Positions 51,391 through 60,339 of a DNA stretch of 64,000 nt are shown piece after piece. The position numbers and the translations under genes were made by a program. The DNA is from Tellurirhabdus bombi. GTDB lineage: Bacteria > Bacteroidota > Bacteroidia > Cytophagales > Spirosomataceae. Positions within the stretch are counted from its first letter, which is position 1. The number at the start of each line of letters is the position of its first letter. The stretch lies in the NCBI RefSeq assembly GCF_021484805.1, contig NZ_CP090557.1, forward strand, positions 1,810,001 through 1,874,000, given 5' to 3'. Under the pieces are notes generated by a model that had not been told where the DNA came from, did not search any database, and saw only the letters and a list, made by a program, of their open reading frames with translations.

Positions 51391-53448
51391 TCAGGAACTA
51401 ACAACCATTCGAACGACGAAGCGGCCAGCGCCCGTATGGATTTCAACCAGGTAACCGCCTGGCGGCAGGGGAGCCGATGGTGTCACTTTCAGCCGGTTAT
51501 CTTGCGGCACTTCGTGCGTTTGCGTTAGGATATGACGACCTGAAAAATCGCTAATTCGAAGAGTGATGGTGCCCGTGATGCCCCGTAAAAGTAGATTAAT
51601 CTCCTGACCATTGCCGGGATTTGGGTACAGAATAGGCTTGGGATTTGCTTGTATGGCGCTTCGTTCGCCCAGCGAAAGTGCTTCGGCCAGCCCACTAAAC
51701 GCTTCGCCTCCCCCCGGGTTGATCTGTTTAATTCGGTAACTGTGCCTCCCGGAATCCGGCTCAATAATGGTATGGCGGTAAAGGTGGGAGTCAGCGCCGT
51801 CATTTTCGGAAGTAACCAAAGAAATATCGATAAAAGAGCCATCCGCTAAGGCTTTCTGAACAACAAACTGTCCGCGTCCATTTTCGACCGACGTAAGCCA
51901 CGACAGTTCAATCTGCTCTCCCGATGACAAAGCCTGCACGTCAATAATGGAAAGCTCCGGCGTTCCGCGTTGGGTGACCGTAAACGGCAGCGAGACAGTG
52001 CCGGTCGAAATCGGTTGGAGCGAAGCAAACAGGCGGATCGAATATGTTCCGGTGGCAAGCGTGTCGGGAAGATGAAAACGAATGTGCCGGGCGTCGGTAT
52101 TGGCTAGTTCAGCCACATAATACCCCTTGCTATTTAGCAACTGAACCACATAAGATTGGTAGCCACTTTCACCAACCCAATCGTGCGGAATCGTAATGTC
52201 AGTTCCACGAGCTATCTGCTTCGGCATCAGACCTGTAACTAAGGTTTGCTGTGGCTGATAAGGGCGTGATTGCCGGAAAAAATTATCGTCCATGCTCTCG
52301 TTCCAGGCCTGGGCTACCTGCGTCAGACCCTGCACGCCCCCCGGAATATTCTCGAAATGACTATGAATTGGCCGTGGAACCTGAATGAAGTCCAAATTAG
52401 GTCCTGGGAAAACGTTATTTCCCGGTGTATTAATAATCTCATTTTGGGCTCCAACAATAGCAGCACTAGGATTAGAGAGGGTATAACTCACCGAATTTCG
52501 GGCTACCATCCAGGTGAGATCACGTCCAAAATGCTGCCGTGAATTTTTAATAAGATTCTGAAGATGATGCTTGTACGCCTCTTGTGGAGTTTGAAGTGGC
52601 ACCGCATCCGACTCGCCCTGGTGCCATAGAACAGACCGAATCCCAAACAGGGAGTGGTAGTAAAGCAGTGAATTTCTAAAATTAGAATAAGGCTGTAAAT
52701 TTGGCCATTGCTTGCTGATGAAAATATTGGTTGTAGGAATATTATCGGAAGTCTGGCTCCAATTCTGCGCGACGGTTGCGGGAAAGCTCGCGTTAAAAAA
52801 CGTAACCGGAACGCCAAAGCGGTCGGCCAGGTGATCGCCTAACTGGCCAAAATACCAGGACGTCTCACCCATTGGAAAAGCCAGACCCGTGGCACTCATT
52901 TGGGCAAAAGTTGGCTTTGGAAAAGGTTTGCTGGAGGAAACCAACACATTTTCGTCATTCAGGTATTTGTTCAGGGCTGGGAAAGCATTCACCCGGTCGG
53001 AAGCACCGACGGACCCGAGCTCAGGCACCCCCATTGCATTGGATTGGCCGGCAACCAGAAAAACCTCGCCGACACCGACGCGCTCCACAGTGGAAAGAGC
53101 CGCCAACTGGCCTTCTCGCACCCCCCGTACTTCCATCTTGTACCAACCGCCTTTGATAACCAATCCGCCGCGAAAAGTGCCTTGTTCTGGAAAATGAGGG
53201 ACTACCTGCCAGTCTGTAGCCGTGCCCATTCCGTTCTGAACAGGCAGAAAACGGGCTTCTATCCGGTCAACAGGCAGAGAAAAATACCCGGCAATGGGTA
53301 CGGTGGCTTCGTTCTGCTGGTTGCGCTGGATAACCGTCCGAAGAAATGGATAAGCGATGATTATCTGAGCCTGAGCAAGATGACCAGATAGCCAAAAAAC
53401 CAGGAACAGGAAGGGAAATCGTCGTAAAGCGCAGTAATTGTCGTTCAT
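51391..53448 (-). CDS. Sialate O-acetylesterase-like SGNH protein with T9SS C-terminal domain
   Basis: A 685-residue secreted protein. After a signal peptide (FPFLFLVFWLSGHLAQAQ) comes an SGNH-hydrolase domain with the family motif FLVAGQSNAMG (nucleophile Ser136) and VLWHQGESDAVP (residues 275-281 carry WHQGESD). These are the signatures of sialate O-acetylesterase-type carbohydrate esterases. A beta-rich middle part (about 400-600) leads to a type A sorting domain at about 610-685, beginning PILYPNPGNGQEINL and ending with the beta strand RFVVRMVVSS, used by the type IX secretion system. The protein is thus sent to the surface or medium to deacetylate glycans. Monocistronic, with a -7 element TAAATTTG at 53475-53468. 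Confidence 0.9.
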   Translation of the reverse strand: MNDNYCALRRFPFLFLVFWLSGHLAQAQIIIAYPFLRTVIQRNQQNEATVPIAGYFSLPVDRIEARFLPVQNGMGTATDWQVVPHFPEQGTFRGGLVIKGGWYKMEVRGVREGQLAALSTVERVGVGEVFLVAGQSNAMGVPELGSVGASDRVNAFPALNKYLNDENVLVSSSKPFPKPTFAQMSATGLAFPMGETSWYFGQLGDHLADRFGVPVTFFNASFPATVAQNWSQTSDNIPTTNIFISKQWPNLQPYSNFRNSLLYYHSLFGIRSVLWHQGESDAVPLQTPQEAYKHHLQNLIKNSRQHFGRDLTWMVARNSVSYTLSNPSAAIVGAQNEIINTPGNNVFPGPNLDFIQVPRPIHSHFENIPGGVQGLTQVAQAWNESMDDNFFRQSRPYQPQQTLVTGLMPKQIARGTDITIPHDWVGESGYQSYVVQLLNSKGYYVAELANTDARHIRFHLPDTLATGTYSIRLFASLQPISTGTVSLPFTVTQRGTPELSIIDVQALSSGEQIELSWLTSVENGRGQFVVQKALADGSFIDISLVTSENDGADSHLYRHTIIEPDSGRHSYRIKQINPGGGEAFSGLAEALSLGERSAIQANPKPILYPNPGNGQEINLLLRGITGTITLRISDFSGRHILTQTHEVPQDNRLKVTPSAPLPPGGYLVEIHTGAGRFVVRMVVSS

Positions 53449-53467
53449 TAGATTACTGGATGAAAGA

Positions 53468-53475
53468 CAAATTTA
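53468..53475 (-). promoter_or_regulatory. -7 element of the esterase gene
   Basis: TAAATTTG on the minus strand, exact TAnnTTTG match 20 bp before the ATG. No -33 element seen at the expected spacing. Confidence 0.45.
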
Positions 53476-53494
53476 CAAACGAAAGCGGTAGTTA

Positions 53495-54505
53495 TCAGCG
53501 ACTAACGTTTTTTCTATTTACGGGCTGGTGCCGCATCAGCGTTTCAATTAATTCGGTAACCTGCGCTACCGGCATGGCTTCGGTTAAGTAAGTATGAGGG
53601 CCTTTGGGATCATCCTGCCAGGTGTTGTTACCGCCCTGAAGCTGGATTCGACCACGCCGAAGTCCATAGTAAGGCGCGACGCCGCGAACGGCGACCAATA
53701 CCGCCGTTTGATCCCAACTCATGCGACCCGCATAATCGCTTTGCGCTTTAGGCAGACACAACGCATAAACATCTTTCACAGGGCCGTTGAGCGAGGAGTC
53801 AGCGACCAGTCGCAAGCCAGTTTTAATTTCTTTCCCAATTTCAAAACCGCTGAAAATAATGGGCGTTGGCCAGCGACTAAAAACCTGTTCGGACGCTAAA
53901 GAGTCTTTATAGACATTAAATTCGCGGCCTTTAGGAAATTCGCCAGCCATTGCAACCAAATGCTTTACTTTCTGCTTTACCAATTCCTGACCTGACAGTT
54001 TTGAAAGCTGGTCTGGTTTTGAGTTAAGCAAATCGGCCAGATTGGTTAGAAAACCAATGGTAACAAGGGTAACGCTTTGATCGGGTTGGCGGGCCAAAAC
54101 CTGGCGATAGGTATAGACGGCGTCGGGAGCGTTGGCTGTAGATTTAAGCCGATGCGGGTATTTTGCCACGAGCATTTCCGGCCATTTTTGCCAGGCGCCG
54201 TCAGTAACGGCCTTGCCTTTGGGGGCTCCTGCGGGTAGGTCAGGGCGGCCAAAGTAGGTATTCAGAACATCAATGGTAGGGACAACCAGATCATTTTTGT
54301 TGCAGGAAATAACGGCCAACGGGTGAACTTCCCCCTGGTCGGCTAGGGCGTGAAGCAAGGCCATAGCGCCCACATCGTCATAGTCAGGCCCAATGTCGGT
54401 ATCAAGAATAAGCGGAATGGGTTTTTTAGAGGCCTTTTGGGCGTGAATCTTGCTTTCAAAGCCAGCACTGAGCAAAAGGCAAGTAAGGATAAGAAAACGT
54501 TTCAT
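53495..54505 (-). CDS. Nucleoside hydrolase-family protein, secreted
   Basis: A 336-residue protein of the inosine-uridine nucleoside hydrolase fold. The calcium-binding signature ILDTDIGPDYDDVGAM (DTDxGxDxDD) is complete at about residues 34-49. A signal peptide (RFLILTCLLLSAGFESKIHAQ) sends it to the periplasm, so it probably acts on nucleosides or related ribosides outside the cytoplasm. The family usually cleaves the N-glycosidic bond of ribonucleosides; the C-terminal His of the catalytic site cannot be assigned without an alignment. The gene is alone on its strand between the esterase and a membrane protein gene. Confidence 0.88.
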   Translation of the reverse strand: MKRFLILTCLLLSAGFESKIHAQKASKKPIPLILDTDIGPDYDDVGAMALLHALADQGEVHPLAVISCNKNDLVVPTIDVLNTYFGRPDLPAGAPKGKAVTDGAWQKWPEMLVAKYPHRLKSTANAPDAVYTYRQVLARQPDQSVTLVTIGFLTNLADLLNSKPDQLSKLSGQELVKQKVKHLVAMAGEFPKGREFNVYKDSLASEQVFSRWPTPIIFSGFEIGKEIKTGLRLVADSSLNGPVKDVYALCLPKAQSDYAGRMSWDQTAVLVAVRGVAPYYGLRRGRIQLQGGNNTWQDDPKGPHTYLTEAMPVAQVTELIETLMRHQPVNRKNVSR

Positions 54506-54549
54506 GCAGACCGACGATCTATTTCTCTAAAAAGCCCTGCCAACCATTA

Positions 54550-55623
54550 TTATACCCACAATCCTCGCCCTTTTATATAATCGCGGTGGAGTGTTTTAAT
54601 GTCCTGTAAGGAAACATTGAGCCATTTTTTGGTACTTAACGTCTGCAACAGGGGTACTTCAGTTGGCTGAAGGTTACCATCAATCAAGGTGCTAAAAAGA
54701 AGTAAACGGGCAATTCCGTCGCGAAATGAAGACGGGCAACTCCACAAATCCCGATCAGAAGGCCGAGTCATGGTTTCCGGTCTGATATTAAAGCGATTAC
54801 CCAGGGCTTTGACCAGCACTAAATTGGGGTAATTCGTTTGATTCTGGGCCACGGAAGCGGCTTGTAAGGTGGTCGGTATCCAATCCCGAAAGTTGTTCTC
54901 GCGCCCGTATTCTTCCATAAGTTCGTTGACGAACTGGCGAATAGTCAACGGGGCTAGAATACGTATTTGGGCGTCATGCATGATGCGGTAGGAGGCCCAG
55001 CCATTCCAGCCAGCGAAGCTCAAACCAATCAGCCAAAGCAGGCCATCGGGCAAAGTACTCGCTAAAGCGAATCGGAATAGAACGATAAATACAAGAGCTG
55101 TCAGCAGGGCTTTGACTGTGGAAATCCACAAGAAAACCGGAACCGTATGCGGAACAATGGGTGCCGCGCTAAATACCTGTCGTAATGTTCCTTTCTGAAC
55201 GACCTGCTCGGTCACCGCCGCCATGTTTTTGTTGTATTCTGCGTCGTGATAACGCGGAAACTGACAGATCAGCGAAATGAATTTAATGGCGAGCGTATGC
55301 AAAACATGCAGCAGATACACTTCGATGTAGATCAGTAAAAGAGCGTACAGAATGCTGATAAAAGGCCAATCCCAATTGCCGAAGTGAGTCCAGGAAAAGT
55401 ATTGTGGCCAGAATCGCTGGGGCAAAAAGAAAGCCGTTGACAACAGCACCCCTAGGCCAATCGCTACGAGAAAAGTAGTGAGCCGTCCCCACCGAATCAG
55501 GCGCTGCTCTGTTCGGTTAAGTACAAATGGCTCGTCGGATGGATGGTCAGTCTCAAACACGCGAGCGAGGTATCGTAACGACGCACGGTCGAGGCGGCCA
55601 GTAGAATCAGGAGAGTCAGACAT
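54550..55623 (-). CDS. Uncharacterised membrane protein
   Basis: A 357-residue protein from the ATG at 55623; the frame stays open to a TTG at 55665, but those codons lie inside a terminator-like hairpin. Residues about 1-40 are polar (SDSPDSTGRLDRASLRYLARV), followed by four hydrophobic segments (around FLVAIGLGVLLSTAFFL, FISILYALLLIYIEVYLL, FLWISTVKALLTALVFIVLF and LLWLIGLSFAGWNG), then a 120-residue soluble C-terminus with SLQDIKTLHRDYIKGRG at the end. I recognise no family. It follows the oxidoreductase-dipeptidase pair on the same strand but is separated from it by the terminator (next entry). Confidence 0.6.
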   Translation of the reverse strand: MSDSPDSTGRLDRASLRYLARVFETDHPSDEPFVLNRTEQRLIRWGRLTTFLVAIGLGVLLSTAFFLPQRFWPQYFSWTHFGNWDWPFISILYALLLIYIEVYLLHVLHTLAIKFISLICQFPRYHDAEYNKNMAAVTEQVVQKGTLRQVFSAAPIVPHTVPVFLWISTVKALLTALVFIVLFRFALASTLPDGLLWLIGLSFAGWNGWASYRIMHDAQIRILAPLTIRQFVNELMEEYGRENNFRDWIPTTLQAASVAQNQTNYPNLVLVKALGNRFNIRPETMTRPSDRDLWSCPSSFRDGIARLLLFSTLIDGNLQPTEVPLLQTLSTKKWLNVSLQDIKTLHRDYIKGRGLWV

Positions 55624-55624
55624 G

Positions 55625-55672
55625 AACAAAACAGCTTGCCTTCTTACAACTCGGTAAGGGGGCAAGCTGTTT
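55625..55672 (-). terminator. Intrinsic terminator of the dipeptidase-oxidoreductase unit
   Basis: AAACAGCTTGCC (55672-55661 on the minus strand) pairs with GGCAAGCTGTTT (55640-55629), loop of 20 nt, followed by TTTTGTTC. The tract ends two bases before the ATG of the next gene at 55623. Confidence 0.75.
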
Positions 55673-55761
55673 GCTAATCGATGATAATCAAATTAGATCA
55701 TTAAGCTATAAACAGCTTTCATCGGCTAAATAAAGACTTTCCAAAGGGCTTTTGAGGCCTG

Positions 55762-57060
55762 TTAAACCGGGTATTTCCATTCGCCCCGGTAGTCACGACG
55801 GAGCAGTTTATTAGCTTCTGGATCGTTTAGTATCTGTTCTTTTTCTCCGTCCCAGGCTACGCTACGGCCTAACTTATACGAAAGCATTCCGAGAAGGCTC
55901 ACGTTGGTTGAGCGGTGGCCAATCTCAATGTCGCAAATGGGCGTACGCTTGGTGTTGATGGCGTCCAGAAAGTCCGTCCAGAGCGCTGCAATGTTTTGAT
56001 CATCTGGTTTATCCAGCTTGGCGTCCTGGTGGATGACGGGTTTATTTTTACTAGCCGGATAAAAGGTCCAGCCATCCAGCCAACCCATGTGAAACGTGCC
56101 TTCGGTCCCATAAAAATAGACGCCAACTGCCTGATCGGGGTGGGTTTTTTCGGCGGTGTTGCCGGCAAAATTCCGGTGTTCCCATACCGCCGTAAAATCC
56201 TCGAATTCAAACGTAGCTACCTGGTGGTCGGGCGCATCGCCATTATCCCGTTTGATGGCTCGCCCGCCGGTGGAGTAGATTTTTTTTGGATATTTTTCTT
56301 CACTCCACCATAAAATCTGGTCCATCCAGTGGATTCCCCAATCGCCCAGGGTACCGTTAGCGAAGTTCAGGTAGTTTCGGAAGCCGCGTGGATGAATGGT
56401 TTTGTTGTAGGGAACCAGTGGGGCGGGGCCGCAGTAAAAATTCCAGTCGAGTTCTTTCGGCGCTTCTTCATCGGCAACCATCTGGCCGGGGCCGCCGCCG
56501 TAGTATACAAACGCCCGCACCATCCCGATTTTGCCCGCTTTGCCAGATTTCAGAAAATCCATTCCCGAAATATTATGCGGCGAGACGCGTCGGTGGGTGC
56601 CAACCTGACAAACTTTTCCCGTTTGCCGCGCCGTCCGCACCATCGCGCGTCCTTCGTTGACCGTGTGGCCGATGGGCTTCTCGACGTAGACATGCGCGCC
56701 TTGTTCCATCGCCGCAATGGCAATCAGGGGGTGCCAGTGGTCGGGAGTGGCTACGATGACAACCTCGGGTTTCTCCTTCGCCAGCAACTCGCGGTAATCG
56801 CGGTATAGTTTGGGGCGGTCGCTGGTTAATTTGCTGATTTCTTCGCTGGCTTTAGTAAGCTGCCGCTGATCAACGTCGCACAGAGCAATTACCTTCGACT
56901 GGCCCGCCTGGATGGCGCAGCGCAAAATGTTGGTACCCCACCAGCCCGACCCGATTAAAGCCGTGCGGTAGGTCGATTGCTTGGCATACGTAATCAAGGG
57001 TCGTGTGGCGATCGCTGCTCCTGCCAGGGCCGATGTTTTAATAAATTCTGAACGATTCAT
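55762..57060 (-). CDS. Gfo/Idh/MocA family oxidoreductase
   Basis: A 432-residue NAD(P)-dependent oxidoreductase, started at the ATG 57060 (MNRSEFIKTSALAGAAIAT), which gives an export signal of the Tat style but with RS in place of RR. The Rossmann fold begins TALIGSGWWGTNILRCAIQ; the conserved VEKPIGHTVNEG motif holds the catalytic-region Lys of the 'EKP' signature. These enzymes oxidise or reduce sugars and inositols. The C-terminal part has HRNFAGNTAEKTHPDQ and SVAWDGEKEQILNDP, common in the exported Bacteroidota members acting on glycans. The gene is 28 bp after the dipeptidase gene, so both are in one operon. Confidence 0.9.
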   Translation of the reverse strand: MNRSEFIKTSALAGAAIATRPLITYAKQSTYRTALIGSGWWGTNILRCAIQAGQSKVIALCDVDQRQLTKASEEISKLTSDRPKLYRDYRELLAKEKPEVVIVATPDHWHPLIAIAAMEQGAHVYVEKPIGHTVNEGRAMVRTARQTGKVCQVGTHRRVSPHNISGMDFLKSGKAGKIGMVRAFVYYGGGPGQMVADEEAPKELDWNFYCGPAPLVPYNKTIHPRGFRNYLNFANGTLGDWGIHWMDQILWWSEEKYPKKIYSTGGRAIKRDNGDAPDHQVATFEFEDFTAVWEHRNFAGNTAEKTHPDQAVGVYFYGTEGTFHMGWLDGWTFYPASKNKPVIHQDAKLDKPDDQNIAALWTDFLDAINTKRTPICDIEIGHRSTNVSLLGMLSYKLGRSVAWDGEKEQILNDPEANKLLRRDYRGEWKYPV

Positions 57061-57088
57061 GGAAAGGTAAAGGGTATTAATGAACAAC

Positions 57089-58264
57089 TTACTTTTTGGC
57101 TTGGCTTAGTACCCGTAGCAGGTTGCCGCCCCATATTTTAGCAATGTCTTTTTCGTTGTAGCCTCGCTTTAAAAGCTCGCGGGTTAGGTTTTCAATTTGG
57201 GTGACATCTTCCAGCCCATTGACGCCGCCGCCACCATCAAAATCACTTCCGATGCCAACGTGGTCGATTCCAACTAATTTGACGATGTGGTCGATGTGGT
57301 TGACAATGTCGGCGAGGGTGGCTCGCTCGTGGGCGTAACGTTGCGCCACCGAGTCGGTTTGGGCTTTTTGGCGGGCTTCCAGCGCGGGAGTAACGGCCTT
57401 GCCAACCGTTGCCATGCGGATGGTAGTCAAAGCCTGGCGGTGTTGGTCGGAGGGTTTTCGCAAATAATCGCTTACAAAATTAACCTGAATGACACCTCCC
57501 TTGGCGGCCAGTGCTTTAATCATGTCGTCGGTCATATTCCGGGGAAAATCGCAAAGCGCCCGGGCGTTTGAGTGCGAAGCGATCACGGGTGCTTTCGACA
57601 GGGCCAGAATGTCGTAAAATGATTTATCAGAAACGTGCGACACATCGATCAGCATCCCGAGCCGGTTCATTTCCCGAACAACGTCTTTACCAAAAGCACT
57701 CAATCCATTATGCAGAGGGCCATCGGGGTCGGTTGCTGAGTCGCAAATAACGTTGTTGGCAAAGTGAGACAGGGTAATATACCGACAGCCCAGATCGTAA
57801 TACTTTTTCAAAAGCGACAAATCTTCGCCAACGGGATAGCCATTTTCCATACCAATAAAAATGGCTCGTTTACCCGCTTTTTGCAGTCGGTAGGCGTCGG
57901 CGGGTGTGGTAGCCAGTTCGGCTTGGTCGGGGTGCTTTTTCAGGGCTTTGTGAATGCGGTCAAAAATATCCAGGGCGTCGGCTTTGGCTTTCGCGTGTCC
58001 TGCGGCCGTTCGGGGGCCCTGCGCCAGATAAACCGCAAAAAACATCGCGTCCATACCGCCTTCTTTCATCCGCGGAAAGTCAATCTGAGATTCATCCTTA
58101 AGCCTGTCATGCCGTACGCCAATGTCAAAATCATCCTTCTGCATGCTGATCGGAGCGTCGGCGTGGGTGTCAAGGGTAAGAATACGTTGGTGAAGCAGAT
58201 GAGCCGAATCCTGTGAAAATGCCAGTGGAAATAAGAATAAGGAAAAACGGAGTAGTGCGTTCAT
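57089..58264 (-). CDS. Membrane dipeptidase (peptidase family M19)
   Basis: A 391-residue renal-dipeptidase-type metalloenzyme. The ATG at 58264 gives a signal peptide (MNALLRFSLFLFPLAFSQD), preferred over in-frame starts further upstream which add an unusual polar stretch. Zinc ligands are visible: the HxD of LTLDTHADAPI, Glu in IGMENGYPVGEDL, His in LIDVSHVSD and in PVIASHSNARALC, followed by GIDHVGIGSDFDGG near the C-terminus. It hydrolyses dipeptides, probably in the periplasm. It precedes the Gfo/Idh gene by 28 bp and is divergent from ubiE. Confidence 0.92.
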   Translation of the reverse strand: MNALLRFSLFLFPLAFSQDSAHLLHQRILTLDTHADAPISMQKDDFDIGVRHDRLKDESQIDFPRMKEGGMDAMFFAVYLAQGPRTAAGHAKAKADALDIFDRIHKALKKHPDQAELATTPADAYRLQKAGKRAIFIGMENGYPVGEDLSLLKKYYDLGCRYITLSHFANNVICDSATDPDGPLHNGLSAFGKDVVREMNRLGMLIDVSHVSDKSFYDILALSKAPVIASHSNARALCDFPRNMTDDMIKALAAKGGVIQVNFVSDYLRKPSDQHRQALTTIRMATVGKAVTPALEARQKAQTDSVAQRYAHERATLADIVNHIDHIVKLVGIDHVGIGSDFDGGGGVNGLEDVTQIENLTRELLKRGYNEKDIAKIWGGNLLRVLSQAKK

Positions 58265-58398
58265 AAACTTTCTAATTCTCAACCAAGTTATGAAATCACC
58301 GCCGTACTTTTGTTGATTGAATAGTGAATAATAAAACCTGTTTGTCATTAAAATGACCGAGTTGCCCATTATTCATTGTAACTTATTCGTTTAAGATT

Positions 58399-59127
58399 AT
58401 GGCCGTTGTTCCTTATAAAGAAAAAGATACGAGTAAGCGTGAGCAGGTAGCGGAGATGTTTGATAACATTTCGCCCAAATATGACCTGCTTAATCACGTG
58501 CTGAGCGCCGGGATCGATATTTACTGGCGTAAAAAGGCTATTCGGTTGCTAAAGCCGGAGCAGCCGAAAAAAATACTGGATATCGCGACGGGTACTGGCG
58601 ATTTTGCGATTGAAGCACTGGCGCTTAAGCCCGACAAAGTGATTGGCGTGGATATTTCGGAAGGAATGCTGGCCATTGGTCGCGAAAAAATGAAAAAGCT
58701 GGGCCACGATGCGGTAATTGAACTGCGGACCGGCGATTCGGAAAAGTTGTTATTTCCAGACAATGAATTCGATGCGGTGATCGTTTCGTTTGGGGTGCGT
58801 AACTTCGAGAATCTGCTTCGCGGACTAACGGATATGTACCGCGTGACGCGGCCGGGCGGGACTTGTGTGGTTTTGGAGTTCTCCAAACCCCGACGTTCTC
58901 CGTTCAAGCAGTTGTACGCTTTTTACTCAAATACGGTAATGCCGATGATTGGCCGTTTGATTTCAAAGGATCAATCGGCTTATACGTACCTGCCAGAATC
59001 GGTGCAGGCATTTCCCGACGGCCCTGATTTTATACGCATATTTGAGCAGGCAGGATTTACAAAGACAAGATGGATATCTCTAACATTTGGAATTTGTTCT
59101 ATTTACATCGGCAAAAAAGGCTCCTGA
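58399..59127 (+). CDS. ubiE: Demethylmenaquinone methyltransferase
   Basis: A 242-residue SAM-dependent methyltransferase of the UbiE/MenG family, catalysing the last step of menaquinone synthesis. Seen: the N-terminal signature VAEMFDNISPKYDLLNHVLS, motif I LDIATGTGDFAIEAL, VIVSFGVRNFENL and the MYRVTRPGGTCVVLEFSKP region. Menaquinone is the usual respiratory quinone of Bacteroidota. The stop lies 58 nt inside the downstream porT gene, so the two are translated from one mRNA. It is divergent from the dipeptidase gene. Confidence 0.95.
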   Translation: MAVVPYKEKDTSKREQVAEMFDNISPKYDLLNHVLSAGIDIYWRKKAIRLLKPEQPKKILDIATGTGDFAIEALALKPDKVIGVDISEGMLAIGREKMKKLGHDAVIELRTGDSEKLLFPDNEFDAVIVSFGVRNFENLLRGLTDMYRVTRPGGTCVVLEFSKPRRSPFKQLYAFYSNTVMPMIGRLISKDQSAYTYLPESVQAFPDGPDFIRIFEQAGFTKTRWISLTFGICSIYIGKKGS

Positions 59128-59816
59128 TTATCGGACTTTTGCTGATTTTAGTAAGTCAACTCGGCCAGGCTCAGTCAACCATGCGTTATCGGCGTGTCCA
59201 TCTTGAGGGCTATGACGATAAGGTTATGCATTATGGCTTTTTGTTTGCCGCGCCCATGACCAAATTCAATATTCGCTATAGCGATGCCTACGTAAGCCAG
59301 GATTCGTCCTATCAGCTCTTTTCGCCCAGAAAAACTGGTTTTCGGGTAGGCTTTGTTGCGAATGTCAATCTGACGGAGCATTTCGATTTCCGAATGACGC
59401 CTTCGGTTTCGCTTTACGGGCGCTCGGTGGAGTATCGTTATCCGAATACAAAGGTAGCCCGTACCGAACTTCGGGAATCGACCTGGGTTGATTTGCCGCT
59501 ATTGGTCAAATATAAATCGCAGCGCCGCCACAACACGCGAATGTATGTGATTGGGGGTATTTCGTTAGGCATCGAGGCAAACGTGCGGCGAGGCGAAACG
59601 ACGGGAGCAAGCCGATTATTGACCAAAAATACTGATTTGTCCGTGGAGTATGGAGTAGGATTGGAGCAGTTTTTCGAGTACTTCAAGTTTGCGCCGGAAC
59701 TTCGCTTTTCGCACGGCTTGGTAAATGTGCTCGAATCGCAGCAAGTAAGTGGGCAAAATTCTGGAATCCGTCGGCTAAATACCCATACGGTTTCGCTTTA
59801 CTTAAACTTTGAGTAG
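59070..59816 (+). CDS. porT: PorT-type outer-membrane protein of the type IX secretion system
   Basis: A 248-residue protein with a long signal sequence (KRLLIIGLLLILVSQLGQAQ) and a predicted outer-membrane beta-barrel. The stretch EGYDDKVMHYGFLFAAPM and later RVGFVANVNLTEHFDFRMTPSVSLYGR with VDLPLLVKYKS match the PorT/SprT family required for type IX secretion and gliding. The synteny ubiE-porT, shared with Porphyromonas, Cytophaga and Flavobacterium relatives, supports the call. The ATG at 59070 lies 58 nt inside ubiE in another frame; no other ATG gives a signal peptide, the next one (after the QAQ cleavage site) being too late. Confidence 0.85.
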   Translation: MDISNIWNLFYLHRQKRLLIIGLLLILVSQLGQAQSTMRYRRVHLEGYDDKVMHYGFLFAAPMTKFNIRYSDAYVSQDSSYQLFSPRKTGFRVGFVANVNLTEHFDFRMTPSVSLYGRSVEYRYPNTKVARTELRESTWVDLPLLVKYKSQRRHNTRMYVIGGISLGIEANVRRGETTGASRLLTKNTDLSVEYGVGLEQFFEYFKFAPELRFSHGLVNVLESQQVSGQNSGIRRLNTHTVSLYLNFE

Positions 59817-59941
59817 GGTTGTGTAAGCTAGATTCAAAAAATTGGATTGAACTTTTACAAAGTAAGCTATTGATAGTAAATAAGTTGCTGCTGGTAGATG
59901 GGTTTTGATTAGAATTTTTTCAACTTTTTTTTGCCAAACAC

Positions 59942-59973
59942 TTGCGAAAAGGCCTTTTCTCCTGCTATATTTG
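59942..59973 (+). promoter_or_regulatory. Bacteroidota-type promoter of tRNA-Val gene
   Basis: TTG (59942-59944), 21 bp, TATATTTG (59966-59973), exact -7 match; the tRNA begins 44 bp later. Confidence 0.65.
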
Positions 59974-60016
59974 CATTCCCAAACGACGACAAAAAGACGG
60001 AAGGGAAAGAGAAAAA

Positions 60017-60091
60017 GGGAGTTTAGCTCAGCTGGTTCAGAGCATCTGCCTTACAAGCAGAGGGTCGGCGGTTCGAACCCGTCAACTCCCA
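60017..60091 (+). tRNA. tRNA-Val (anticodon TAC)
   Basis: Seventy-five bases. Acceptor GGGAGTT (60017-60023) pairs with AACTCCC (60084-60090), discriminator A at 60091. D arm TAGCTCAG...GAGC, anticodon stem TCTGC/GCAGA with loop CTTACAA giving anticodon TAC (reads GUA and GUG), T arm GGCGG TTCGAAC CCGTC. CCA is not encoded. A strong terminator follows. Confidence 0.96.
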
Positions 60092-60093
60092 CT

Positions 60094-60138
60094 AAAAAAG
60101 GAAAGGGCTACAGTATTACTGTAGCCCTTTCCTTTTTT
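60094..60138 (+). terminator. Intrinsic terminator of tRNA-Val
   Basis: Twenty-base complementary arms at 60094-60113 and 60119-60138 around TATTA; it starts with a run of A and ends with a run of six T, so it can act in both directions. Confidence 0.9.
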
Positions 60139-60150
60139 AGTCTAAAAGTC

Positions 60151-60339
60151 TTAATATTCTAATTCTAGCTTCTTCAGTACTGAAATTGCACCATATAGCC
60201 AAGCCGGGAACTGATCATAGCTCGCGTTAGGCCGTACAAGCGTTTGAGTCGCCGTTTAAGTACCTCCCGCTAGGAAAAACCCAATTGCCAGTGCTGTAAG
60301 CTGTATTAGAGATGCAGGAAATAGCTTAAAAATTGGTTT
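60151..60339 (-). pseudogene. Possible decayed reading frame
   Basis: One minus-strand frame is open over 60339-60151 apart from one internal TAA (60258-60256) and has no start codon. Both halves look like protein: LIQLTALAIGFFLAGGT before the stop and TLVRPNASYDQFPAWLYG after it. I do not recognise a family. The 3' end of the neighbouring small membrane protein gene overlaps it by 34 bp in another frame. Confidence 0.3.
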
